Source: Thermodesulfovibrionales bacterium
Lineage (GTDB): Bacteria > Nitrospirota > Thermodesulfovibrionia > Thermodesulfovibrionales > SM23-35
NCBI GenBank assembly: GCA_031082155.1
Contig: JAVHLL010000008.1
Coordinates: 1-64,000, forward strand
Direction of reading: 5' to 3'
DNA: 64,000 nucleotides
Shown here piece after piece: positions 55,002 through 62,900 of this stretch. Under the pieces are notes generated by a model that had not been told where the DNA came from, ran no database searches, and saw nothing but the letters and a program-made list of their open reading frames with translations. The translations under genes were made by a program, and so were the position numbers. Position 1 is the first letter of the stretch, and every line of letters starts with the position of its first letter.

Positions 55002-55244
55002 TCAGGCTACGGCAAGTTCAGGAGCACGGCTTATGAGCGCTTTCCTTGCAAGCTTTATCGCTTCAGCAATAGCTTCCCTGGACAACGATCCCCTCCATTC
55101 TTCGATAATTGCATCCCATGACATGCCGTTTGCTACCTGTTCGAGTACATCAGCGACTAAAATGCGTGTGCCCCGAAAAACCGGGCTTCCATGACAAATT
55201 CTCGAATCAGTTACTATATATCTTCCTATCGTTTTTGCAGCCAT
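55002..55244 (-). CDS. DUF433 antitoxin
   Basis: An 80-aa DUF433 protein (SRICHGSPVFRGTRILVADVLEQVANG). DUF433 proteins bind DNA and are the usual partners of DUF5615-like PIN toxins. Antitoxin first, toxin second, as expected. This is TA pair 1 of the island. Confidence 0.82.
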   Translation of the reverse strand: MAAKTIGRYIVTDSRICHGSPVFRGTRILVADVLEQVANGMSWDAIIEEWRGSLSREAIAEAIKLARKALISRAPELAVA

Positions 55245-55393
55245 ATCTCCACCTCCATTTGTATTATGACTTTTCCCGAATTACATTACAAGCTACCAGA
55301 TGGGAAGACGAAAAGCTGATTGTTTAAACGGCAAAAACTGCTTCTCACAGGGTCAGCTCTCCACTTTGCACATTTAATAACCGTAAAGCGTGA

Positions 55394-55503
55394 AGCGTTC
55401 ATAGCGTTCGTTGAGTTCATAGCGTTCGTTGAGTTCATAGCGTTCGTTGAGTTTATTGCGTTTGTTGGGTTTATTGTGTTTATAGAGTTCTTTGCGTTTA
55501 TAG
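55394..55503. repeat. minisatellite 1 (18-bp unit GCGTTCGTTGAGTTCATA)
   Basis: Three near-perfect copies of an 18-bp unit are followed by diverged copies down to GTTTATAGG. The 9-bp half units (TTCGTTGAG, TTCATAGCG) alternate. The translated ORF (55320..55535) is an artefact of the repeat. Confidence 0.8.
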
Positions 55504-55514
55504 GGTCAAGTCAG

Positions 55515-55545
55515 TTGATAGTTCATAGCTCATAGCAAGTAAAAC
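55515..55545. repeat. AGCTCATAG-type repeat, copy 6
   Basis: TGATAGTTCATAGCTCATAGC lies next to HigA; the last copy of the family in this window. Confidence 0.6.
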
Positions 55546-55560
55546 CGTAAAAAGCACATC

Positions 55561-55875
55561 TTATGCAATCTTTCTGTGCAGTTCCTTGTAAGGCCTGATT
55601 TTTTGGAGCACAGTCTGCTTTCTCTTTCTTGCGGTATAGAGATCATGCTGATTCTGAAGATTCAGCCAAAGCTCTGGCGTTGTTCCGAAGTACCGGGAGA
55701 GCTTAATCGCCATTTCAGGGCTAATGTTTCTCTTTTCATTCACAATCTCATTGATAGTCCTGAATGTTGTACTTAGTTCTTGCGCCAGTTGCGATTGTGA
55801 CAGTCCGAGTGGCTCCAGAAATTCTTCCTTTAATATTTCACCCGGATGTGTCGGTTTCCTTCTCACGCTCGACAT
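55561..55875 (-). CDS. higA: HigA-type antitoxin (XRE family)
   Basis: A 104-aa HTH protein. KPTHPGEILKEEFLEPLGLSQSQLAQEL is the HigA signature, followed by the XRE helix-turn-helix. It forms TA pair 2 with HigB 17 bp upstream. It binds its own promoter and neutralises HigB. Confidence 0.9.
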   Translation of the reverse strand: MSSVRRKPTHPGEILKEEFLEPLGLSQSQLAQELSTTFRTINEIVNEKRNISPEMAIKLSRYFGTTPELWLNLQNQHDLYTARKRKQTVLQKIRPYKELHRKIA

Positions 55876-55892
55876 CTTGTTATCACTCCTCT

Positions 55893-56174
55893 CTAATGAT
55901 AATCGGTAATTTTTACTTCATACGCATCAGATTCCTTGAATCGGAATATTATCCGGTACTGATCATTAATTCTGATGCTATATTTCCCTTTATATTTGCC
56001 TTTCAGTGCTTCAAGCCGGTTGCCGGGAGGTGCTTTTAAATCCTCCAACGTCCTTGCCGCATTCAAATAATCCAGTTTTCTTATGCCTATACTGCAAACA
56101 GCTTTTGAGAATTTCCGGCTTTGGCCTGTTAGAAATAACTCTTCAGTATCCTTATCTGTAAAAGATCGAATCAC
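55893..56174 (-). CDS. higB: HigB/RelE-type toxin
   Basis: A 93-aa RelE/HigB-fold mRNA interferase (MIRSFTDKDTEELFLTGQSRKF...YSIRINDQYRIIFRFKE). It is in the normal higB-higA order, toxin first. The GGGTCAG motif and the TTTAAATTTAA tract are immediately upstream. Confidence 0.9.
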   Translation of the reverse strand: MIRSFTDKDTEELFLTGQSRKFSKAVCSIGIRKLDYLNAARTLEDLKAPPGNRLEALKGKYKGKYSIRINDQYRIIFRFKESDAYEVKITDYH

Positions 56175-56290
56175 TAATATATTACATTATAACACATAAC
56201 GGTTTAAATTTAACCAGGGTCAGGTCTCCACATTGGCACATTTAGCAGAGTCTCATGGGGTCAGCCCTTGAAAGTTGAAAGCATATAAAA

Positions 56291-56426
56291 ACGTTTATTG
56301 CGTTCTTTGCATTTGTTGAGTTTGTAGCGTTAATTGGGTTCATTGCGTTCATTGCGTTCGTTGAGTTTATTGCGTTCGTTGAGTTTATTGCGTTTATAGC
56401 GTTCATTGGGTTTGTTGGGTTTATTT
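56291..56426. repeat. minisatellite 2 (GCGTTCGTTGAGTTTATT type)
   Basis: A second tract of the same repeat family as 55394-55503, with units such as GCGTTCGTTGAGTTTATT. It lies between HigB and the four-helix protein and overlaps the latter's stop codon. Confidence 0.8.
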
Positions 56427-56789
56427 TAGGGTTGTGTTGAGGTATTTGATGAAGTTGGAGATTTTTCGCTGAACCTTGTCAATGTCTTCGTACAGAGTAT
56501 CAAATTGTTCTTGCTGTATGTACCCCTGATCAAGGGCAACATACAGATGGCTCTGGAGTTCAGCGGCAGAAGATTTCGCTATGAACAAAAACTGCATAAA
56601 TTCTTTATTGCCTTTCCGTGAGAATCCTTCGGCTATGTTCGCCATTATTGAAATCGCCGCCCTTTTTACCTGATCTATGAGGCTGAAATCTTTTTTAAAT
56701 CCATCAACGCGACAAACGCCATAAACGCTATTCACAATATCCCTTGCTTCTTTCCACGCCTCGATATCCTCAAATCGCTCGATTTTCAT
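56421..56789 (-). CDS. four-helix bundle protein (S23/IVP type)
   Basis: A 122-aa protein of the family encoded in 23S rRNA intervening sequences (TIGR02436): FEDIEAWKEARDIVNSVYG, LIDQVKRAAISIMANIAEGF and FLFIAKSSAAELQSHLYVA. Such proteins are also found dispersed; the function is not known. It lies between TA pairs and directly against minisatellite 2. The 56790-57095 gap carries two GGGTCAG motifs and no gene. Confidence 0.88.
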   Translation of the reverse strand: MKIERFEDIEAWKEARDIVNSVYGVCRVDGFKKDFSLIDQVKRAAISIMANIAEGFSRKGNKEFMQFLFIAKSSAAELQSHLYVALDQGYIQQEQFDTLYEDIDKVQRKISNFIKYLNTTLK

Positions 56790-56874
56790 GCTAGAAACTG
56801 TTTAGGTTGTTCTGGGTCAATTTTGCGCATTAAAGTGGGCAAGTATTAAGGGACGTTGTTGAATAAAAGTTTTA

Positions 56875-57042
56875 GGGGTCAGACTTGTTTATTGCGTTAC
56901 ATCAGCCTTCAAGTTATTAAGCCATTCATATCATTTCATGTTTTTTATATATTCAGGGAACTGTATTGAAGAGATGGAATCAAATAGGTAATAGCGCAAT
57001 CAGTACTGAATTTCATTTGATGGGGCGAAGAATCAGGGTCAG
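56875..57042. repeat. GGGTCAG boundary motifs
   Basis: GGGGTCAGACTTGTTTATTG (56875) and CAGGGTCAGGTCTCCACATT (57034) occur in the gap upstream of the four-helix gene. The second is close to the copies at 56215 and 55348. No other feature was seen here. Confidence 0.6.
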
Positions 57043-57095
57043 GTCTCCACATTGCATATTGAAAGCTGTAAAACGTGAAGCGTGAGAGGCATTTC

Positions 57096-57305
57096 TTAAA
57101 CCTTCTCTTTTACGCCCGCCTGCTTTAATATCGACAGCAGTGTTCCTCTTGGAAGTTCTCTTTTATGATAGGGTACTGTAACTCTCTTTTTTGTTGTTTT
57201 GTTATAGTACACCCTGTGACTGCCTGTTTGATGATCAAGCTCAAATCCATTCTGCAGTAATAATCTAATGACTTTTTCAGCAGTGAGCGAAGGAATCTTA
57301 GGCAT
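57096..57305 (-). CDS. hicA: HicA toxin
   Basis: A 69-aa double-stranded-RNA-binding-like toxin. VIRLLLQNGFELDHQTGSHRVY contains the catalytic His in GSHRVY, and VTVPYHKRELPRGTL follows. HicA cleaves mRNA. It overlaps HicB by 8 bp. TA pair 3. Confidence 0.92.
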   Translation of the reverse strand: MPKIPSLTAEKVIRLLLQNGFELDHQTGSHRVYYNKTTKKRVTVPYHKRELPRGTLLSILKQAGVKEKV

Positions 57306-57534
57306 ATTTCAGCGTTAGGACACCTTCAAAAGTATTCGAGTCGTCGAGAATCTCCTCCCCGTGCTTTTCAACACTTTTCAGGTATGCTTCGATTGCGTCC
57401 TTAGCCATTTCTTTTGCTTCGTCAATTGTTTCTCCGAAGGTTATGCAACCTGGCAGAGAAGGCACTATAACGGTATAGCCTCCTTCCGGTTCAGGCCTTA
57501 AAACAATCCGGTATGATAATTCTTTAATATTCAT
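57298..57534 (-). CDS. hicB: HicB antitoxin
   Basis: A 78-aa antitoxin with the RNase-H-like HicB fold: PEPEGGYTVIVPSLPGCITFGETIDEAKEMAKDAIEAYL. The start ATG (57534) follows GAGGTG. It is upstream of hicA here (antitoxin first), which is the less common order but known. It lacks a C-terminal HTH, as many short HicB proteins do. Confidence 0.92.
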   Translation of the reverse strand: MNIKELSYRIVLRPEPEGGYTVIVPSLPGCITFGETIDEAKEMAKDAIEAYLKSVEKHGEEILDDSNTFEGVLTLKYA

Positions 57535-57683
57535 ATGCACCTCGCAAATTTATTATACCATGCAGAAGCGAACAGAATAGAATCATTCGGGGATAATCAT
57601 GTCCAAGGTCAGACTTGTTTAAGGATTCATTCTGATAAAAAGCCCCTTTGGATAACGGCCGTGAAGCGTTAGACGGATAATTG

Positions 57684-57986
57684 TTACCGTGGATGTTTGT
57701 ACAAATCGTCATGATCAAGAATACGGAGCAAAAACATATCAGCTGACCAATCAGGACTTCCCGAAGACAATAATCGTGCAGGATCAAAGGATATCCTGTA
57801 TCTTTTGTCAACTCTTATTGACCAAGCTGTCGGATCATTGACAATCCGCTCAAGATTCAGTCCGGGATGGAAAGGATTTTTTTCAAGCAATGCCAAGGCT
57901 TTCGCTATTTTCTTTCTTGTTATCGCATTGGAACGGAACACTTCAATGTCATCGAGAAACTTCCTACTCGGGATGAGTTCCGGCAT
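57684..57986 (-). CDS. RelE/YafQ-like toxin
   Basis: A 100-aa toxin of the RelE/ParE superfamily: RSNAITRKKIAKALALLEKNPFHPGLNLERI and WSIRVDKRYRISFDP. The start ATG follows GGAGAC and lies inside the antitoxin gene (23-bp overlap). TA pair 4. Confidence 0.82.
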   Translation of the reverse strand: MPELIPSRKFLDDIEVFRSNAITRKKIAKALALLEKNPFHPGLNLERIVNDPTAWSIRVDKRYRISFDPARLLSSGSPDWSADMFLLRILDHDDLYKHPR

Positions 57987-58227
57987 TCTCTATGTCTCCG
58001 ACCATCCATTCCGGCAGTTTCCCCTTGCCACTCTTTCGTGCCTCCCCAAGCTTGGCAAGTCCTTTCTCGTTGAGCCTGATTGACGGATACACAGATACCG
58101 GCTGGAGCACAATGGCCCCTCCTTCCTCAACTTCCAGGTTCAAATATGATCCGCTTTCTATTCCAAGTTCTTTTCGAAGCGTCTTGGGTATATTGATACT
58201 TCCCCTCTTATCTACAGTTATAAGCAT
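57964..58227 (-). CDS. AbrB/MazE-type antitoxin
   Basis: An 87-aa SpoVT/AbrB-fold DNA-binding protein (ITVDKRGSINIPKTLRKELGIESGSYLNLEVE). The start ATG follows AAGGAGA. Its partner is a RelE-type toxin rather than the usual MazF or PIN protein, a less common combination. Confidence 0.84.
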   Translation of the reverse strand: MLITVDKRGSINIPKTLRKELGIESGSYLNLEVEEGGAIVLQPVSVYPSIRLNEKGLAKLGEARKSGKGKLPEWMVGDIENAGTHPE

Positions 58228-58295
58228 CCCTGTCTCCTTGATTGTCCTTTATTTATATTATATGCATATAATGACATATTGTCAATTTGACATTT

Positions 58296-59330
58296 TCACA
58301 TTTCTTCGATATGATAATACACCCTGTACCATTCAACGAATTTTTTGATGCCTTCCTCAATGCTTGTTGACGGTTTAAACCCGACATCTTTTTCCAGATC
58401 GTCTACGTCAGCATAGGTCGCCGGCACATCACCCGGCTGTATCGGCAGGAAGTTTTTTTCGGCTTTTTTTCCGATGTTCATTTCCAGCACTTCGATATAT
58501 TTCATGAGTTCGACAGGATTGTTATTGCCGATATTGTAAAGCTTGTACGGAGCGCAGCTTGCTGCCGGGTCAGGATGGTCTCCGCTCCACCGGGTTTCCG
58601 GTTTCGGGATATGGGCGAGGACCTTCACTACCCCTTCGACAATGTCATCGATATAGGTAAAATCCCTCTTCATCTTTCCGAAATTGAACACATCAATCGG
58701 TTTTCCCTCAAGAATAGCCCTGGTGAAGAGAAACAGAGCCATATCAGGTCTGCCCCACGGACCGTATACGGTGAAGAACCGCAAACCGGTTGTCGGTATT
58801 CCATACAGATAACTGTAGGTATGCGCCATCAGCTCATTCGACTTTTTTGTGGCGGCGTACAGAGAGATGGGGTGATCGACATTGTGATGCGTCGAAAAAG
58901 GCATTGTTGTATTCAGCCCGTATACAGAGCTTGAAGAGGCAAACACGAGATGCTTTACCCTATGATGCCTGCAGCCCTCCAGGATATTGAGGAAACCATA
59001 GATGTTGCTCTCGATATAGGCATAAGGGTTGATCAGGGAATATCTTACCCCTGCCTGCGCGGCGAGGTTGACCACAGAATCGAATTTTTCCTCCTGAAAA
59101 AGACCGAGGATTTTTTCCTTCTCCTCGAGTGGCAGCTTGATAAAATGAAAATTGGCATCGCCCTGCAACTGGGCCAGACGCGCCTCTTTCAGGCTTACGT
59201 CGTAATAGTTGTTGAGATTGTCTATGCCGACTACATGATGCTTTGCTTTCAGAAGTTTCCTGCATAAATGGAACCCGATAAACCCAGCGGCCCCTGTGAC
59301 AAGTATTTTTGAGGATTTGTCTTCCCGCAT
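58296..59330 (-). CDS. NAD-dependent nucleotide-sugar epimerase (UDP-glucuronate 4-epimerase type)
   Basis: About 344 aa starting [21 protein letters not shown] (ATG at 59330; the track start lies within the neighbouring gene). [30 protein letters not shown] (Tyr-x-x-x-Lys) and [14 protein letters not shown] match UDP-glucuronate epimerases (CapI/LspL/GalE-like). It converts UDP-GlcA to UDP-GalA, supplying acidic sugar. The preceding gene is its sugar-dehydrogenase partner. Confidence 0.88.
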   Translation of the reverse strand: MREDKSSKILVTGAAGFIGFHLCRKLLKAKHHVVGIDNLNNYYDVSLKEARLAQLQGDANFHFIKLPLEEKEKILGLFQEEKFDSVVNLAAQAGVRYSLINPYAYIESNIYGFLNILEGCRHHRVKHLVFASSSSVYGLNTTMPFSTHHNVDHPISLYAATKKSNELMAHTYSYLYGIPTTGLRFFTVYGPWGRPDMALFLFTRAILEGKPIDVFNFGKMKRDFTYIDDIVEGVVKVLAHIPKPETRWSGDHPDPAASCAPYKLYNIGNNNPVELMKYIEVLEMNIGKKAEKNFLPIQPGDVPATYADVDDLEKDVGFKPSTSIEEGIKKFVEWYRVYYHIEEM

Positions 59331-59349
59331 AATTAACCCCCGGCCTTTC

Positions 59350-60657
59350 TCATGCTCTGAAGATTTTGCTGCTCTCAATCCCGTGCTGCCTGAAGGCATT
59401 ACGGGTGTCGACAATGCATCGGGCATTTTTTTCTATGAACGCGTAGTCAAACGCAGAGTGGTCTGTAATGAGGAGGACAAGGTCGGATTTCTTGAGGACT
59501 TCCCCTGTCAGTTTCGCTGATTTTACATCGATGCCAGGGTAGCTCCTGTGGGACCTGCAGACAGGTACATGGGGGTCGTAATACTGCACCCGCGCCCCGA
59601 AGTTTCTCAGAATCTGCATAATACGGAGCGCCGGAGATTCCCTCAGGTCATCTACATCCTTTTTGTAGGCCACCCCCAGGATGAATATTCTCGCTCCGTT
59701 CAGTGATTTTTTGGACCTGTTCAGGACCGCTTCCACGGTCTGCACCACATGATATGGCATATTCGTGTTGATTTCGCCGGCAAGCTCAATAAAGCGTGTG
59801 ATGAAATCGTATTCCCTCGCCTTCCAGGTGAGATAAAACGGATCGATGGGTATGCAGTGGCCTCCGAGCCCGGGGCCTGGATAGAAGGCCTGAAAACCGA
59901 AGGGTTTGGTCTTCGATGCCTCGATGACTTCCCAGACGTCGATCCCCATCCTCTCAAAGAGCATCTTGAGTTCGTTCACCATCGCAATATTTACAGACCG
60001 GTAGATATTTTCGAGGAGCTTTGCGGCTTCAGCCACTTTTGTGGATGAGACAGGCACGGTCTTCTCCACAATCGAATCATAGAGTCTTTTCACCACAGAG
60101 AGACATTTCTTCGAATATCCGCCGACGATCTTGGGTATCGTACTTACGGAAAAGTCCCTGTTGTTGGGGTCTTCCCGTTCGGGTGAATACGCAAGGAAGA
60201 AATCTTTCCCCGCCCTGAGACCTTTCCTCTCAAGGATCGCCCGCATGTCCTCATCGGTCGTGCCCGGATATGTGGTGGACTCAAGCACGACAAGCTGCCC
60301 CTTCCGGAGGTATTGGGCCACCGTTTCCGTGGTTTTGAATACATAGGTCATATCGGGCTCCCTGTTCTTGTCGAGGGGCGTCGGCACACAGAGTATGATG
60401 CAGTCCATTTTCTGTAACAGAGAAAAGTCAGCGGTCGGCGTAAAACAGCCCCGCTGTTCTTTGATGCGTGCTGCGGGGATATGTTTGATATAACTCCTGC
60501 CTTCTCTGAGCAGTTCGACCTTTCGCTGGTCGACATCGAAACCGGAAACCTGAAAACCGGCCCGGCAGAACGCAAGGGAAAGGGGCAGCCCGACATATCC
60601 GAGACCGATGATGCCGATCCGGGCATCCTTTGTTTTGATCTTCTGCATTAAATCCAT
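59350..60657 (-). CDS. UDP-sugar dehydrogenase (WbpA/UDP-GlcNAc 6-dehydrogenase type)
   Basis: A 435-aa three-domain dehydrogenase: [21 protein letters not shown] (NAD), [14 protein letters not shown], and the Cys motif [20 protein letters not shown]. It oxidises a UDP-hexose or UDP-HexNAc to the uronic acid. The WbpA-like C-terminus distinguishes it from UDP-Glc dehydrogenase, but this is not certain. It is next to the epimerase. Confidence 0.88.
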   Translation of the reverse strand: MDLMQKIKTKDARIGIIGLGYVGLPLSLAFCRAGFQVSGFDVDQRKVELLREGRSYIKHIPAARIKEQRGCFTPTADFSLLQKMDCIILCVPTPLDKNREPDMTYVFKTTETVAQYLRKGQLVVLESTTYPGTTDEDMRAILERKGLRAGKDFFLAYSPEREDPNNRDFSVSTIPKIVGGYSKKCLSVVKRLYDSIVEKTVPVSSTKVAEAAKLLENIYRSVNIAMVNELKMLFERMGIDVWEVIEASKTKPFGFQAFYPGPGLGGHCIPIDPFYLTWKAREYDFITRFIELAGEINTNMPYHVVQTVEAVLNRSKKSLNGARIFILGVAYKKDVDDLRESPALRIMQILRNFGARVQYYDPHVPVCRSHRSYPGIDVKSAKLTGEVLKKSDLVLLITDHSAFDYAFIEKNARCIVDTRNAFRQHGIESSKIFRA

Positions 60658-60718
60658 TTTTTACCTCCAGTTCGCAAGAGAAGAGATACGACGATAGCGG
60701 TTCGATTTTCTCTCGCTG

Positions 60719-61324
60719 TCAGAACGATAGTTTTATAAAATTATTCTTCTCAAGAAATTCGAGTACATGCCGGACAGAGGTTGCTATATCATCTTTTTCT
60801 GTATCCAGGACTAGGTCCGGATTTTCCGGTTCTTCATACGGCGATGAGATGCCGGTATATTCTTTAATAATCCCTGCCCGTGCCTTCTCGTACTGTCCTT
60901 TCGGGTCGCGCCGTTCGCATTCTTCGACACGGCACTTGACATAAACCTCGATAAAATCACCTTCGAGACGGTTCCTGATATAAGCCCTGTCTTCATGGTA
61001 TGGCGAAATAAAGGCAGCCAGGACGACCATGCCTGCATCGACCAGCAGTTTCGAAAGCTCCGCTATCCTGCGGAGGTTCTCTTTCCTGTCCTCCCGGCCA
61101 AAACCGAGATTGCTATTGATGCCGTGACGGACATTGTCGCCGTCGAGCACATAGGTGTGGACGCCTTTCCTGAAGAGCTCCCGCTCGACAAGATGCGCAA
61201 TGGTTGATTTGCCGGAAGCGGAAAGACCTGTCAACCAGACGAGGCCGCTCCTGTGATTGTTCAGGCGGTTTCTCTCGCTCCGCTTGACAAACCGGTCATC
61301 CCAGACTACATGATTTTTTTCCAT
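60719..61324 (-). CDS. cysC: adenylyl-sulfate kinase
   Basis: A 201-aa P-loop kinase phosphorylating APS to PAPS. Walker A GLSASGKST, DGDNVRHGINSNLGF and YEKARAGIIKEYTGI are CysC features. No cysN, cysD or sulfotransferase is near, so its role may be to supply PAPS for a sulfated polysaccharide or for assimilation elsewhere. It lies within the polysaccharide locus. Confidence 0.94.
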   Translation of the reverse strand: MEKNHVVWDDRFVKRSERNRLNNHRSGLVWLTGLSASGKSTIAHLVERELFRKGVHTYVLDGDNVRHGINSNLGFGREDRKENLRRIAELSKLLVDAGMVVLAAFISPYHEDRAYIRNRLEGDFIEVYVKCRVEECERRDPKGQYEKARAGIIKEYTGISSPYEEPENPDLVLDTEKDDIATSVRHVLEFLEKNNFIKLSF

Positions 61325-61339
61325 TCCAATACCTTCTCC

Positions 61340-61380
61340 TTAAATAAGCTAGCAGGCTAGCAAGCGGGGAAGCATGCAAG
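61340..61380. repeat. GCTAGC-type short repeat
   Basis: AAGCTAGCAGGCTAGCAAGC and, at 61532-61555, GCCGGTTAGCTGGCTAGC flank the palindromic repeat between cysC and fcl. They look like a tract of low-complexity GCTAGC units. Confidence 0.6.
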
Positions 61381-61414
61381 CCTGCTATACAAAACATTAT
61401 CAATAGTAAAGAAT

Positions 61415-61489
61415 GTCATTCTCGCAAGTGAAGCGCGTCGGGAATCCTCCTTTAAAAACCGGGGAAGATGCCGGACAAGCCGGAATGAC
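61415..61489. repeat. dispersed palindromic repeat, copy A
   Basis: A ~75-bp element starting GTCATTCTCGCAAGTGAAGC and ending ACAAGCCGGAATGAC. The ends are inverted (GTCATTC...GAATGAC). A second copy is at 62716 and a half copy at 32339. Confidence 0.85.
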
Positions 61490-61539
61490 AGCTTATACAA
61501 GAATATTATACGCAAAGATTTCAACTGTCGTTTAGCCGG

Positions 61540-62646
61540 TTAGCTGGCTAGCTGGTTTTTCACATACCATTCATACGTCTTCCTGATGCCGTCTTCAAGC
61601 GTTGTTTCCGGTTCCCATCCGAGTTTCCGGATTCTGTCCGTATCAAGGAGTTTTCGCGGCGTCCCGTCAGGTTTTGAGTGGTCGAATTCCAGAGCGCCGT
61701 CGAACCCCACAATCTGCATTATCATTCCGGCGAGGTCTCTTATCGTAATGTCTTTGCTGGTACCAATATTCACGAACTCTCCGATTTCGCGGTAATCGTA
61801 CTGTTCCATAAGGAAGATACAGGCATCTGCAAGGTCATCGACAAAAAGGAATTCCCGGAAAGCATTTCCGGTACCCCAAAGTGTCACGACAGGTTTCCGT
61901 GAAGCGTGATTCGTAAGATGTATTCCGAATAATTCCAGAATATTTACGATATCCGCTTCCGGAGTATCTTCTTGCATAACGAATCTCGAATTACCCATGC
62001 CGATTTCACAATTACCGTATCTCTGAAAATCTTTTCTTATCGACTCAAAATCGCCATGTTGCAGACACTTCGCGAAATGGAACTTCCTTATGAGCGCAGG
62101 AAGCACATGCGAGGTTTCGAGGTTGAAGTTATCATTCGGGCCATAAAGGTTCGTCGGCATTACAGAAATAAAGTTGGCGCCGTACTGTTCATTGTAATAT
62201 CTGCAGAGCTTGATCGCTGATATCTTGGCAATAGCATACGCTTCGTTGGTCGGCTCCAGGGTATCGGTCAGAAGATATTCTTCCTTCATGGGCTGGGGTG
62301 CGAATTTCGGATAGATGCAGGATGATCCGAGATTGAGCAGCTTCTTCACCCCGGACCGGCTTGCGGCATCGATTGCGTTGGCTGCAATCATGATATTGTC
62401 ATAAATAAATTGAGCCCTGTAGGTATTATTCGCGAGTATTCCCCCGACTCGTGCTGCGGCAAGGAACACATATTCGGGACGTTCCCTTTCAAAAAAACGT
62501 TCTGTTTCCTTCTGGCGGCGGAGGTCAAGCGATTTGCTCGTTTTCGTCAGAAGATTGCGGTACCCCTTCTTTTTCAATCGTCTGACTATTGCAGAACCAA
62601 CGAGACCACGGTGCCCGGCTATAAATATTTTGGAGTGTTTATCCAT
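61540..62646 (-). CDS. fcl: GDP-L-fucose synthase (with ~50-residue insertion)
   Basis: A 368-aa SDR enzyme: FIAGHRGLVGSAIVRRL, LNLGSSCIYPKFAPQP, and YAIAKISAIKLC (Tyr-x-x-x-Lys). ALIRKFHFAK and VTLWGTGNAFREFLFVDDLADA are separated by a block of about 50 residues that is not in typical ~320-aa Fcl. It converts the keto intermediate made by GMD to GDP-L-fucose. gmd lies directly upstream on the same strand. Confidence 0.92.
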   Translation of the reverse strand: MDKHSKIFIAGHRGLVGSAIVRRLKKKGYRNLLTKTSKSLDLRRQKETERFFERERPEYVFLAAARVGGILANNTYRAQFIYDNIMIAANAIDAASRSGVKKLLNLGSSCIYPKFAPQPMKEEYLLTDTLEPTNEAYAIAKISAIKLCRYYNEQYGANFISVMPTNLYGPNDNFNLETSHVLPALIRKFHFAKCLQHGDFESIRKDFQRYGNCEIGMGNSRFVMQEDTPEADIVNILELFGIHLTNHASRKPVVTLWGTGNAFREFLFVDDLADACIFLMEQYDYREIGEFVNIGTSKDITIRDLAGMIMQIVGFDGALEFDHSKPDGTPRKLLDTDRIRKLGWEPETTLEDGIRKTYEWYVKNQLAS

Positions 62647-62715
62647 TTTTAAGAACTGAAATTGTTAACCCGTAATTAGAGTCTGTTTATAAACTATCAA
62701 GAAAATCAAAAAACT

Positions 62716-62791
62716 GTCATTCCCGCAAGTGAAGCGCGTCAGGAATCCTTCCTGAAAGCCATCAGAAAGATTCCGGACAAGCCGGAATGAC
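62716..62791. repeat. dispersed palindromic repeat, copy B
   Basis: GTCATTCCCGCAAGTGAAGC at the left and CGGACAAGCCGGAATGAC at the right; the same ~76-bp element as copy A. It lies in the fcl-gmd gap (62647-62900), which has no other feature. Confidence 0.85.
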
Positions 62792-62900
62792 AACAAAAAG
62801 ACATTACTTTTGCAATTTGCAATATCTCCAAGCCAGGCAATTGCATTAAGATATATTTCTTCTTTCTGACCACGGTTTACGGTTCACGAATTACAGTCTC

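Noticed and set aside
55320-55535. 71-aa ORF with FIAFVEFIAFVEF repeats
   Set aside because: It is the translation of the minisatellite, not a protein gene.
54528-57042. possible CRISPR array from spaced repeats in the TA island
   Set aside because: Spacing is irregular, repeats differ in length, and no cas genes are present.
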